Assembly: GCA_050633665.1 (NCBI GenBank)
Contig: JBOEGY010000007.1
Coordinates: 744,001 to 808,000, forward strand
Source: JAUIAI01 sp050633665
GTDB lineage: Bacteria; Pseudomonadota; Gammaproteobacteria; Burkholderiales; Burkholderiaceae_E
Direction of reading: 5' to 3'
Length of the DNA: 64,000 nucleotides
Position 1 is the first letter of the stretch, and every line of letters begins with the position of its first letter. The position numbers and the translations under genes are program-made. The notes beneath the pieces were generated by a model that saw only the letters and a program-made list of their open reading frames with translations, made no database searches and was not told the DNA's origin. This document shows, piece by piece, positions 34,460 to 42,047 of the stretch.

Positions 34460-36106
34460 ATGTCTCCCAAGCCCAATCAATCGAAATCCATTCGTCGCCC
34501 GGAGCGTTTTTTGCGCCGTGCGTTACTTTCGCTCACCTGTCTTGCTGTTCTTGGCGGTTGTGCGACGGCTAATGAACTGACCGACTACGACGAAACGGTA
34601 CGCGCGAAAGCGAAAGTTCAGCGCAATCCCAAAGATTTACCCAGTTTGAATTCAACCGGGTTTAAGTCGGCGCTGCGGTGCATGGACTACCTGATGATCA
34701 GCTATGGGGTTAAGAACCTCTCAATTCTCGTAGAAGACATCACGGATGCCACCCGCAAAGTCAGTGCGGGGCCAAAAGACATGATTATTTCGGCGGTTTC
34801 GCAGATGTCGCGACGCAGCCGTGCCATTCAGTTGGTTGCCTACAGTATTAACGACCAGACGCTGGGCGCGATTATCGGCCTGGGCACTCGTGATCGCTTA
34901 ATAGAAAACGCCCCGGATTTCACAATCCGCGGCTCGGTTTCACAATTTGACGACTCGGTCGTCAAGAAGCAAGGCGAAGCCGGCCTTAACATCGGCGCCG
35001 TCACCCTGGGCGGCGCACTGCAGGGCTCGGCCGATATTCTCGGCCTGGACTTGAGCGTCATTGAGACCACTTCACTGTTGTTGGTCCCAGGCGCTACCTC
35101 AACCAACTCCATGCAGGTTGTCAACAAGGGTGGCGGCGGCGACGGAGAGGTCAACACCCGTAAACTGGGATTGAACTTCAACTTCGTGCTGGCAGAGAGC
35201 GAGGGACGGTCGCAGGCCCTGCGTACACTCATCGAGCTGGCAACCATTGAGCTGATCGGCAAACTCACCAAGATTCCGTACTGGACCTGTCTTGGCGCGC
35301 CAGCCGAATCCAATGAAGTGGCGTTTGAAATCTCTGACTGGTGGGAGACCCTGGCTGGCGATATCGAATCCCTGGTGGCCTATTTCCAGCAGCAGATGAT
35401 TGCCCGTGGCCTGTATGAAGGCGCTATCAACGGCATTATCGATGATTCGCTGATCCACTCGGTTACTGTCTACAAGCAGGCAATGGGCCTGACGCCGGAT
35501 GAATCGCTCAATTTGGAGTTTTTCAAGCAATACCTGGCAACCGACCATGTTGCGACCGAAAAAGTGGCGCTCGACATCAAAGCCGGTAATCCCGGGCCTG
35601 CGCCGGCCGTAGCAGCATCAGGCGACGAGAAAAATGCAGCTGTTGTTGCGGCAGTCGGTGCAGCAGGAGCCGCCAGCGGCGCCCAGGCGACATCGGCCGA
35701 GCCAGTCTTCGTCTACGTGTCAGGGGTACAAGGCCCCCAGACAGTGCATCGTCCTGGCCAGCCTTTCGCTGTGGATGTCGCGGTAGATCAAGACACTAAT
35801 CTGTATTGCTACCTGGTCGACGAGAACAAGGCTGTCAATCAGTTCTTCCCCAACGCTCTGCAGCCGCAACCGCTGGTCAGAGCCGGCACAAGAATGCAGT
35901 TTCCTGGAGAGTTCCCGTTCAACCTGGTGACAAGCCGACGGGGCATCACCGAAACAGTGGCCTGTTACGGCTCTCCAAAAGCACTGGGCGCGGAGCCGCT
36001 GAAAGGCCTGAAAACCGTCCCAACCACAGAAGCGCTGACGAATGCGTTCTCCCGTGCCGCTGGCACCAACATCGGTTCAGGAGTCTATGATGTCGTTACT
36101 CAATAA
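34460..36106 (+). CDS. CsgG-like outer-membrane lipoprotein with peptidoglycan-binding and DUF4384 domains
   Basis: The 548-residue protein has a lipoprotein signal (LLSLTCLAVLGGCAT). Residues about 40-290 resemble CsgG/HfaB secretion channels: SILVEDITDATRK, DFTIRGSVSQFDDSVVKK, GLDLSVIETTS and ALRTLIELATIELIGKL. Next, around 305-370, is a peptidoglycan-binding-1-like helical unit (MIARGLYEGAINGIIDDSLI...YKQAMGLTPD). An Ala-rich linker leads to a DUF4384 domain (around 410-520; VHRPGQPFAVDVAVDQDTNLYCYLVDEN). CsgG forms the outer membrane pore that exports curli subunits, so this is the likely exporter of the repeat proteins. The two extra domains are unusual and could tie the pore to the cell wall. 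The next start lies inside its 3' end. Confidence 0.78.
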   Translation: MSPKPNQSKSIRRPERFLRRALLSLTCLAVLGGCATANELTDYDETVRAKAKVQRNPKDLPSLNSTGFKSALRCMDYLMISYGVKNLSILVEDITDATRKVSAGPKDMIISAVSQMSRRSRAIQLVAYSINDQTLGAIIGLGTRDRLIENAPDFTIRGSVSQFDDSVVKKQGEAGLNIGAVTLGGALQGSADILGLDLSVIETTSLLLVPGATSTNSMQVVNKGGGGDGEVNTRKLGLNFNFVLAESEGRSQALRTLIELATIELIGKLTKIPYWTCLGAPAESNEVAFEISDWWETLAGDIESLVAYFQQQMIARGLYEGAINGIIDDSLIHSVTVYKQAMGLTPDESLNLEFFKQYLATDHVATEKVALDIKAGNPGPAPAVAASGDEKNAAVVAAVGAAGAASGAQATSAEPVFVYVSGVQGPQTVHRPGQPFAVDVAVDQDTNLYCYLVDENKAVNQFFPNALQPQPLVRAGTRMQFPGEFPFNLVTSRRGITETVACYGSPKALGAEPLKGLKTVPTTEALTNAFSRAAGTNIGSGVYDVVTQ

Positions 36107-36449
36107 ATCAGCTTTTGCGGTGGCCATATGCCTGGCCACCGGTGCAGGCTTCGCCGGAATCAAAGAAGTCACGATGAAAACCGAGCCGACCAAGGTTCCG
36201 ACCATGGCCAGAGTGGACAAGGATTCAGCCAACAGCGGTACTTTTTCCTGTTATCAGGAAGGTCGTCTGATCTTTCAGTCTAAAAATCTGGGAAACTCTA
36301 CGAAAACCAAGGGAGACGAGGCCAGCCTTGTTTTGATGGATAAAAGAAAATCCATCAGCCTGATGGATTTCAAGAACGGTTTGTGCATCTTTGAGCAGGC
36401 GCACGACAAAACTGACGCCAAGAAAGACGCGAAGAAAAATGCCAAGTAA
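36090..36449 (+). CDS. Small exported protein, unknown function
   Basis: ATG 36090 has AGGAG at six bases and overlaps the end of the CsgG-like gene by 17 bases; ATG 36087 is too close to the ribosome site. The 119-residue product has a signal peptide (LLNKSAFAVAICLATGAGFA), a mid-region with GTFSCYQEGRLIFQSKNLG and two Cys residues that could pair, and a lysine-rich tail of alternating DAKKDAKKNAK. I do not recognise a family. Given the overlap on both sides it is surely co-expressed with the channel and may be an accessory factor in the position where curli systems have CsgE or CsgF, without visible similarity to either. Confidence 0.75.
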   Translation: MSLLNKSAFAVAICLATGAGFAGIKEVTMKTEPTKVPTMARVDKDSANSGTFSCYQEGRLIFQSKNLGNSTKTKGDEASLVLMDKRKSISLMDFKNGLCIFEQAHDKTDAKKDAKKNAK

Positions 36450-37185
36450 ACGGACCCGCTCGATCAGCCTGGCGAATCCATCCCGCCGGTGGGCGCTTGC
36501 TGCGCCCTCGCTGATCGCGCTGTTCGCCATGGGGCACTCTCCGGCCGCCAATGCGGCCAAATCGGGGCTTGAGACCCGAAAGCCGTCGATTGCCGACTTT
36601 GACCGCATTTGGGTCAACGTCCCGGCCGACTTCAAAATCGAGCCGGCTGATTCCGCATCCATTTCCCTGACGGCCGAGCCTAAAGTCCTTGATGCGATCC
36701 GCGTGACTTCAGCCAATGGCGAGTTACGAATCGAGACCAGCGGTTCATTCAAGACACAGAAATCCGTGACGATCACGATCGGCGCCCGAAGTGTTTCGGC
36801 GCTCTCGTCCAGTGGCTCAAGCGATGTCACGATCACCGGGGCTTATGCTCCGTCGCTCGAACTACTGGCGCACGATGCCAGTAGCGTCACGCTCGATAAA
36901 TTGAACCTTGTCCGCTTAACAACCGACTTAAGTGGGAGCAGCGAGATACAAGCCTCCGGGGTTGTTTCCGAATTGAGTCTCGCCGCCTCCGACGCCAGCA
37001 GCTTTGAGGGCAGCAGTCTGACCACTGAGACTGCAAAAATCGAAGTCAGCGGCGCCAGTGAGGCAAGCCTTGAAGTCAAGAAGGCTTTAGTAGTCAAGAT
37101 TAAAGATGCAGCCAGTGTGTATTACGCTGGTGAGCCAACCATTGAACAAAGCGTATCGTTTGCAGGCACGCTTGAACCGCAATAG
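36439..37185 (+). CDS. Exported DUF2807 (GIN-domain) beta-helix protein
   Basis: ATG 36439 gives 248 residues and overlaps the preceding gene by 11 bases. After a basic start and a signal peptide (WALAAPSLIALFAMGHSPAANA) comes a DUF2807-type domain: FDRIWVNVPADFKIEP, EPKVLDAIRVT, then repeating short strands rich in S-G-S-S-E/D (LSSSGSSDVTIT; LSGSSEIQASG; VSGASEASLE). These ladders form right-handed beta solenoids and are common in putative surface or adhesin head proteins. A copy of the TGAACC-N16-CGAC motif lies within this gene at 36902-36927 and could drive the following repeat gene. Confidence 0.82.
   Translation: MPSKRTRSISLANPSRRWALAAPSLIALFAMGHSPAANAAKSGLETRKPSIADFDRIWVNVPADFKIEPADSASISLTAEPKVLDAIRVTSANGELRIETSGSFKTQKSVTITIGARSVSALSSSGSSDVTITGAYAPSLELLAHDASSVTLDKLNLVRLTTDLSGSSEIQASGVVSELSLAASDASSFEGSSLTTETAKIEVSGASEASLEVKKALVVKIKDAASVYYAGEPTIEQSVSFAGTLEPQ
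36902..36927 (+). promoter_or_regulatory. Intragenic copy of TGAACC-N16-CGAC, possible promoter for curlin-like gene 2
   Basis: TGAACC (36902-36907) and CGAC (36924-36927) with a 16-base gap lie within the DUF2807 coding region, about 290 bases before the second repeat gene. Being in coding DNA it could be chance, but the exact spacing matches the three intergenic copies. Confidence 0.3.
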
Positions 37186-37219
37186 CAATCAACCAGAAAT
37201 CAGTCGCCGGGAGGCCAAC

Positions 37220-38215
37220 ATGTTCAGTCGCACGCACCAACACTCAACATCCAGGCAAGCGCTGAAACTTAGCGTACTTGCCGCCGCAATCTTAACCAGT
37301 AGCGCCGTTTACGCACAATCTACCGTTGACTTGAAATCAGTCAACCAGGTTCAGGCAGGCGCGCTGAACAAACAGCGCCTGGATGCCGGCAATACCAGCG
37401 GCGCAGGCAATTCCAATGTCACCAGCACTTCTATCAATCAGATTCAGGCTGGCGCACTTCAGTCACAGACACTGAAAATCGGCAACGCAGAAGGCGGCGC
37501 AGCCAGTTCAAGTGTGCGAACCGGGCCAATCAACCAGATTCAGGCCGGCGCACTCAACAGCCAGACAGCCGAAATCGGTAACGCCAAGAACGGCGGACGC
37601 TCAAGCGTCACCACTGGCACGGTTAACCAGATCCAGGCTGGCGCCCTAAACCGCCAGGTCGGCAAAGTCGGCAATGCCGAAAGCGGCGGAACCAGCAATG
37701 TCAACCTTGGCGCGCTGAATCAGATTCAGGCCGGTGCACTTAACAACCAGGCGGCCAATATTGGTAACGCTTCCAACGGTGGCAAGAGTAATGTCAACGT
37801 CGGCGCCGCGACTCAAGTCCAGGCTGGTGCCTTGAATAACCAGACGATGGATATCGGTAACGCCAAAGGCGGCTCAACAAACGTCAGCGTTGGGGCTGCT
37901 TCGCAGGTACAGGCGGGAGTGCTCAACAACCAGCAAATGGAGATCGGTAATTCTCGCGGTGGCAAGTCCAATGTTCGAGTCGGGGCTGCCACTCAGGTGC
38001 AGGCCGGTGCCTTCAACAATCAGCGCCTGAAAATCGGCAACGCCCGCGGTGCCAGCACCAATGTCAATGTTGGTTCGGTTACTCAGGTCCAGGGCGGCGC
38101 GTTTAACAACGGCGAAGTCGAGATCGGCAACGGTGGCGGCAGCGTATCGGTCGGAGCGGTTATCCAGCTTCAGCCAGGCGTGTTCGGCAATGACAAAATT
38201 CGTATCGGCAACTAG
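37220..38215 (+). CDS. Curlin-like repeat protein 2 (ten repeats)
   Basis: The chosen ATG has GGGAGG six to ten bases upstream; the frame is open further into the preceding gene but only this start gives a signal peptide (ALKLSVLAAAILTSSAVYAQ). The 331-residue product is then ten units of about 29-32 residues with the core NQIQAGALNxQxxxIGNA and Gly/Asn/Ser-rich turns. The units are neutral to weakly acidic, unlike the Lys-rich units of protein 1. The last three drift (QVQGGAFNNGEVEIGN; QLQPGVFGNDKIRIGN), as capping units of a stacked solenoid often do. It is probably the larger fibre subunit or the nucleator relative to protein 1. Confidence 0.85.
   Translation: MFSRTHQHSTSRQALKLSVLAAAILTSSAVYAQSTVDLKSVNQVQAGALNKQRLDAGNTSGAGNSNVTSTSINQIQAGALQSQTLKIGNAEGGAASSSVRTGPINQIQAGALNSQTAEIGNAKNGGRSSVTTGTVNQIQAGALNRQVGKVGNAESGGTSNVNLGALNQIQAGALNNQAANIGNASNGGKSNVNVGAATQVQAGALNNQTMDIGNAKGGSTNVSVGAASQVQAGVLNNQQMEIGNSRGGKSNVRVGAATQVQAGAFNNQRLKIGNARGASTNVNVGSVTQVQGGAFNNGEVEIGNGGGSVSVGAVIQLQPGVFGNDKIRIGN
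37319..38212 (+). repeat. Ten tandem curlin-like repeats (about 90 bases each)
   Basis: Ten copies of the QxQAGALN-type core occur at a period of roughly 87-96 bases. Units 1-6 keep QAGALN almost intact; units 7-10 show QAGVLN, QAGAFN, QGGAFN and QPGVFG, so degeneration runs towards the C-terminus. Confidence 0.9.
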
Positions 38216-38270
38216 GCCGGCGCTGATCCAACCCATTGATTAAATTTAAATACTGATTCGGAGTTTCAAG

Positions 38271-38957
38271 ATGAAAACAGCCATCATTGCAGCAAGTATT
38301 GCCTTGGTAGGCATGTCCTCTGCTCACGCACAAGTCACGTTTTTCCAGAAGCCGCCTTCTGCCGCTGAATTGCGTCAAGCCCTGATGGGTGGCGCGGCAC
38401 CGCAAACCGTCGCGCCCGCCCGCCCCCAGGCAATTGCTCCGGCACGACCTGCCGGTGTTCGCACCCGGGGCATTGTGTGGAGTGGTGGTGGTAATACCCC
38501 GGTTCAGAAACCCGCACCGGCTCCGGCAGTGCAAAGCGCGGCAGCGCCGGTCACGGCACCTGTTTATTCCAATCCGCAACAGCAGGCTCAGTCTTACCAG
38601 CAGAAGCAGGCTTCTGCGGCCGGGCCGGCAGCAGGCATGCCGATCACCTTCTCAAGCGGCAGCAGCCGCCTGGCAGCCGGCTCGATCGGCTTCATTCAGA
38701 CCGTTGCTGAAATGCTCAGCGGCGATCCCAGCCTGCGCCTGCTGATCGAAGGTCACACTGACTCTGTTGGCAGCTACAAGCGCAACATGGTGTTGTCCTG
38801 GGAGCGAGCCATGGGGGTTTACCGGGTGCTGGTCGAGCAGTACGGGATTGACCCGGCCCGCCTGCAACCAAGCGGTCTGGGGCCGACAGAACCCATGCCT
38901 GGCCTGGCCCCGAATGACGGCAACAACCGTCGGGTGCAGTTCCGCCTGATGGGGTAA
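38271..38957 (+). CDS. OmpA-family peptidoglycan-binding protein
   Basis: The 228-residue protein has a signal peptide (MKTAIIAASIALVGMSSAHAQ), a Pro/Ala/Gln-rich linker of about 95 residues and a C-terminal OmpA-like domain (122-228). This contains MPITFSSGSSRLAAGS, LLIEGHTDSVGSYKRN, LSWERAMGVYRVLVEQYGID and NDGNNRRVQFRL. There is no N-terminal beta-barrel, so it is a periplasmic or surface linker that grips peptidoglycan. As the last gene of the curli-like locus, before a strong terminator, it may anchor the fibre or the CsgG-like pore to the wall. Confidence 0.88.
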   Translation: MKTAIIAASIALVGMSSAHAQVTFFQKPPSAAELRQALMGGAAPQTVAPARPQAIAPARPAGVRTRGIVWSGGGNTPVQKPAPAPAVQSAAAPVTAPVYSNPQQQAQSYQQKQASAAGPAAGMPITFSSGSSRLAAGSIGFIQTVAEMLSGDPSLRLLIEGHTDSVGSYKRNMVLSWERAMGVYRVLVEQYGIDPARLQPSGLGPTEPMPGLAPNDGNNRRVQFRLMG

Positions 38958-38980
38958 AAGCCCGGCAATCAGCAAGTACA

Positions 38981-39013
38981 AAAAAGCGGCTCTTCACGAA
39001 GAGCCGCTTTTTT
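38981..39013. terminator. Strong bidirectional Rho-independent terminator
   Basis: A perfect GCGGCTCTTC/GAAGAGCCGC stem is flanked by an A-run on the left and a T-run on the right, so it can serve both the OmpA-type gene (plus strand) and the convergent hydrolase gene (minus strand). Confidence 0.9.
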
Positions 39014-39032
39014 GTTGGTCTTGTAGAGTCAG

Positions 39033-39833
39033 CTAGGCATCAAGACGGCCCATGACTGCTTCAATAGCCTCGTTCACCGACTGCGGAGCGTCCAGTTGAG
39101 TGAAATGGCCGATATCCGGAACCACCTGAATACTGGCGTGCGGCACCGACCGTCGCACAAGATCAAGATACGGTGTGGACTCCCCTGGTTTCAGACAGAA
39201 ACGCTCTCGTTCGGGCGTGACCCTGGAACTTTGCACGACTGCGAGCGGAATCTTCAGTTGCTCAAGAACGGCCTGCATACGACCGGCATCCCAGCAGGCC
39301 ATGTTGCTGATCAGTTCACAGAAGACTTTATACGGTACCGCTCCGGCGCGCTTGACGATCAGCTCGCGATCGGCGGGATTGCTTTTTTCGGTAAACATCT
39401 TTTCGAACATCTTGTTCGCAAAGGATGCCGTATGAGCCTCGTCGCCTAACATTGCCAACATCCCGTCACGAGCGGCAATCGGATCACCCAGCCCTTGCTG
39501 GCTGCCATCGACAAAAACCAGTCCGGCAACCCTCTGCGGCGCCTGAATCGCTGCGGCAGCGATCACGCGGGTGCCCATGCTGTGGCCAATCAGGACGGCG
39601 CGTCCAACTGACAGCTCATGGAGTAAGACAACCACATCAGCGGCCAGCGTTTCCATATCGTACGGGCCGGGCAGACTGGCCGACTGCCCGTGACCACGCA
39701 AATCGACACTCAGACAGCGGTAGCGCGTCGATAAGGCGTCGATCTGGTGTTTCCAATCTGAGTTGGCACAGGTAAGCCCATGGACGAAGACAAGCCATTC
39801 GCCCTGGTTTCCGTCAATCTGGTGATGAATCAT
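39033..39833 (-). CDS. Alpha/beta hydrolase
   Basis: The 266-residue product from ATG 39833 (an ATG at 39863 would add ten residues) is an alpha/beta-hydrolase-fold protein. It has the oxyanion-hole segment LVFVHGLTCANSDW, the strand SVDLRGHGQS, the nucleophile elbow LIGHSMGTRVIA with Ser, and the C-terminal His in PDIGHFTQLDAP. The acid is probably the Asp/Glu in the segment before that. Such proteins hydrolyse esters, lactones or C-C bonds, and the substrate is not evident. It lies 61 bases after the caspase gene on the same strand and may be read from the sigma operon. Confidence 0.88.
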   Translation of the reverse strand: MIHHQIDGNQGEWLVFVHGLTCANSDWKHQIDALSTRYRCLSVDLRGHGQSASLPGPYDMETLAADVVVLLHELSVGRAVLIGHSMGTRVIAAAAIQAPQRVAGLVFVDGSQQGLGDPIAARDGMLAMLGDEAHTASFANKMFEKMFTEKSNPADRELIVKRAGAVPYKVFCELISNMACWDAGRMQAVLEQLKIPLAVVQSSRVTPERERFCLKPGESTPYLDLVRRSVPHASIQVVPDIGHFTQLDAPQSVNEAIEAVMGRLDA

Positions 39834-39893
39834 GCTGGTTAATCGCCTGAGGAAAAACTGCATGATGACAGAACCCGGGAGGGTTCGGCATAT

Positions 39894-40772
39894 TCAGTTT
39901 CCGCAGCGGCCTTTGGCGTCAGGCAGGAAGCAGAAATCGCCAACCAGAGACGAACGCTCCCACGGCACCTGCGCATTGCGGGTAGCCCGCATCACTGAAA
40001 TGCGAACCCGCTTGAACAGGGATTCAACCGGGATACCCGGCCGCCGCAACTGGGAAGCGAGCGCCTGGGTGAAAATACTGTTACGCGAGCCGGCACCGTC
40101 GGCTGCCAGCGACCCCGGCGAGGTGGAATAAGCCACCATCGTGCCACGGGGGGCCTCTTCAGGGGCAAACCCGGCCTCCAGGTCATCGCCAAGGCCACGG
40201 GTACGGCTACCCGCCCGATCCAGAAACACGGTCGGGTCTGTTCGGCAGGCGTCGACGATAACAAAATTGACACCCATTTCCTGCGCCGAGAGGCTTTGCA
40301 CGACATCGGACAAATGCATTGCGGAGCGTTTGATCTGGGATTCAGTGGTGATGCTCAGATCGACCGGCACCAGGAAATTCTGCCCCTGATATTGCGTGCC
40401 ATGACCGGCAAAATAGAAGGCCCGGACTTCGGCGTCGGTACTGCGCACCATCCATTGGCGCACACCGTCCAGCATCTGGCTCAGCGTGCCGTTTTCGAGC
40501 AGGCCAACCTCAAAACCGATCTCACGCAAGGTCTCCGCGACCAGGCGGGCATCATTGACCGGATTGCTCAGTGGCGCATCCAGGTAATCAGCATTGCCAA
40601 TGACCAGTGCAGTACGCCGGCTACCGCCTTGAACGGTTGCGCGCGCCAGTAACGGCGTAAGCACACTCGTGGTGACGGCGGCCCCGGCCAGCAGAATGCT
40701 GCGCCGAGACAAGCCGTCAGACTGACCGGGTTTGCCGGGCTTTGGCGAGAGATGATTAGACGGCTTGATCAT
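39894..40772 (-). CDS. Tat-exported caspase-fold (C14) peptidase
   Basis: ATG 40772 gives 292 residues (a TTG at 40787 would add five). The N-terminus has a twin-arginine signal, LSRRSILLAGAAVTTSVLTP, so the folded enzyme should cross the inner membrane by Tat. The caspase p20-like domain follows: TALVIGNADYLDAPLSNPVNDA, catalytic His124 in YFAGHGTQ and Cys176 in IVDACRTDP. The basic-residue specificity typical of metacaspases cannot be confirmed. The gene starts four bases after the stop of the anti-sigma gene, forming an ECF sigma / anti-sigma / caspase operon. Cleavage of the anti-sigma factor or of surface proteins is a plausible but untested role. Confidence 0.88.
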   Translation of the reverse strand: MIKPSNHLSPKPGKPGQSDGLSRRSILLAGAAVTTSVLTPLLARATVQGGSRRTALVIGNADYLDAPLSNPVNDARLVAETLREIGFEVGLLENGTLSQMLDGVRQWMVRSTDAEVRAFYFAGHGTQYQGQNFLVPVDLSITTESQIKRSAMHLSDVVQSLSAQEMGVNFVIVDACRTDPTVFLDRAGSRTRGLGDDLEAGFAPEEAPRGTMVAYSTSPGSLAADGAGSRNSIFTQALASQLRRPGIPVESLFKRVRISVMRATRNAQVPWERSSLVGDFCFLPDAKGRCGN

Positions 40773-40776
40773 GGCA

Positions 40777-41457
40777 CTACTGACCAATAACGTGTGTATC
40801 CAGCGAGAAAGACACCAGAACGCCGGACTGCTTCAATGCCGCTGCAACGACAGCAATGTCTGAGTCGCGATCAACGGTAAGCAGATACTCGCCTAACTGC
40901 GACGGGCCGGCTGCAATATTGGCGCCATTGGCAGACAAGGTCTCGCGTATGGTTTTTTCGGTTGTGTTTTCGTCGATGATTGCCCGGATTACCGGTGTCG
41001 GCTGCAACGTGCCAACCGTTCGGTATTCAACCGTATCAGGCTTGTCGTCAACCAACACGCCGATAGCGACGGCCTGAGCGACCAGTATTGCCGCCATGCC
41101 CATCCCGACAGCCGGAGAAAACAGCCCCGAGAAAAACCCGCTGATTTTGCTGCCCAGCCCGGTTTGCTCAACCAGTTGCGGGCGAGCTTCATCAGCCCGA
41201 ACCCGTTTCAGGAGTTTGTCCCAACCAATATCGGCCGGCACCTCCGCTGCGCGTTCCTGGAGCGTCTCGGCGATCTGACGATCAAAACTGAGTGCATTGG
41301 CCAGACCCTGGTCCTGGCCGATAGCCTCATCAAACCAGACCCGGTCTTCTTCGGTCAGGGTTTCATTGAGGAACCAGGGCGTGGCTTCAGCCAACGCGTC
41401 TGAATCGCGGTTTAGTGGCGAACGGGGCGCCGCGGTGTCGATGCTTTGATTGCTCAT
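40777..41457 (-). CDS. Putative membrane anti-sigma factor
   Basis: The 226-residue protein has an acidic N-terminal cytoplasmic part (NETLTEEDRVWFDEAIGQDQ...FDRQIAETLQERAAEVPADIGWDKLLKRV) that resembles zinc-free anti-sigma domains, one membrane helix (around 114-136, PAVGMGMAAILVAQAVAIGVLV), and a periplasmic domain with a repeated alpha/beta pattern (VIRAIIDENTTEKTIRETLSANGANI; ILTVDRD-like strands). A strong AAGGAG lies ahead of its ATG. Position directly after an ECF sigma gene, 10 bases apart, is the main argument for the anti-sigma role. The periplasmic domain would sense the signal or be cut. Confidence 0.75.
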   Translation of the reverse strand: MSNQSIDTAAPRSPLNRDSDALAEATPWFLNETLTEEDRVWFDEAIGQDQGLANALSFDRQIAETLQERAAEVPADIGWDKLLKRVRADEARPQLVEQTGLGSKISGFFSGLFSPAVGMGMAAILVAQAVAIGVLVDDKPDTVEYRTVGTLQPTPVIRAIIDENTTEKTIRETLSANGANIAAGPSQLGEYLLTVDRDSDIAVVAAALKQSGVLVSFSLDTHVIGQ

Positions 41458-41467
41458 GGCTGCCTCC

Positions 41468-42040
41468 TTAGTTGCCGTCGATTTTATCTTGAACGCAAGT
41501 CTTCAGGTTCTTGCGTGCATGGAACAAGCGGGTTTTGACGGTTCCCTCGGGAACCTCCTGAACACCGGCGATTTCGGAAAGCGCCATTCCCTCGAAGAAG
41601 ACCAGCTGAATACACTCGCGCTGGGCTTCGTTCAGGGTTTCAATGCACTCTCTTAACAAGACATTTTCTTCCTGGGCCTCGATTTCGCCTTCGACATCGG
41701 CATTCGGGTCTTGAAGACGGTCAGCATACTCATCGACGTCTTCATGCGACTCGCCGGCTGCCCGGTACGCACTAAGGACCTTGTACTTGGCTATGCCAAG
41801 CATCCAGGTGGAGAATCGGGATTCGCCCCGAAAACGGTCCGGATGCTTCCAGACTTCATAAATGGTGTCGATCATTACGGTCTCTGCGGCCTCTTCGTTT
41901 CGCAGCCGGGACATCGCAAAGAGGAATATCCGACGGGCATACGTGTCATGGAGTTCGCGTAGTGCCGACTCGTCACCTTCCCCCATGCGTTTCAGCAGGG
42001 CTCTGGCGGCTTCGAGTGACAGTTCTGCGGGTTTCTTCAT
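41468..42040 (-). CDS. ECF-type RNA polymerase sigma factor
   Basis: The 190-residue protein has region 2 (GDESALRELHDTYARRIFLFAMSRLRNEEAAETVMIDTIYEVWKH split over residues about 21-65, with RGESRFSTWMLGIAKYKVL) and region 4 (LNEAQRECIQLVFFEGMALSEIAGV...PEGTVKTRLFHARKNLK). It lacks any extra C-terminal domain. The TGAACC-N16-CGAC motif on this strand ends eight bases before the ATG, so a transcript from it would be nearly leaderless; ATG at 41986 (codon 19) is an alternative start. The same motif precedes the WD40-caspase and curlin-like genes, so these are likely targets. Confidence 0.92.
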   Translation of the reverse strand: MKKPAELSLEAARALLKRMGEGDESALRELHDTYARRIFLFAMSRLRNEEAAETVMIDTIYEVWKHPDRFRGESRFSTWMLGIAKYKVLSAYRAAGESHEDVDEYADRLQDPNADVEGEIEAQEENVLLRECIETLNEAQRECIQLVFFEGMALSEIAGVQEVPEGTVKTRLFHARKNLKTCVQDKIDGN

Positions 42041-42047
42041 GGTGTAG

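Noticed and set aside
34460..36106. Prophage or plasmid-type lysis protein because of the peptidoglycan-binding unit
   Set aside because: The lipobox, the CsgG-like region and the neighbouring repeat proteins explain the gene better; no phage genes are present.
33589..38212. CRISPR-like array
   Set aside because: Regular repeats of about 90-96 bases are present, but they keep an open frame, encode a conserved QAGALN core and lack CRISPR-sized repeats and spacers; no cas genes are nearby.
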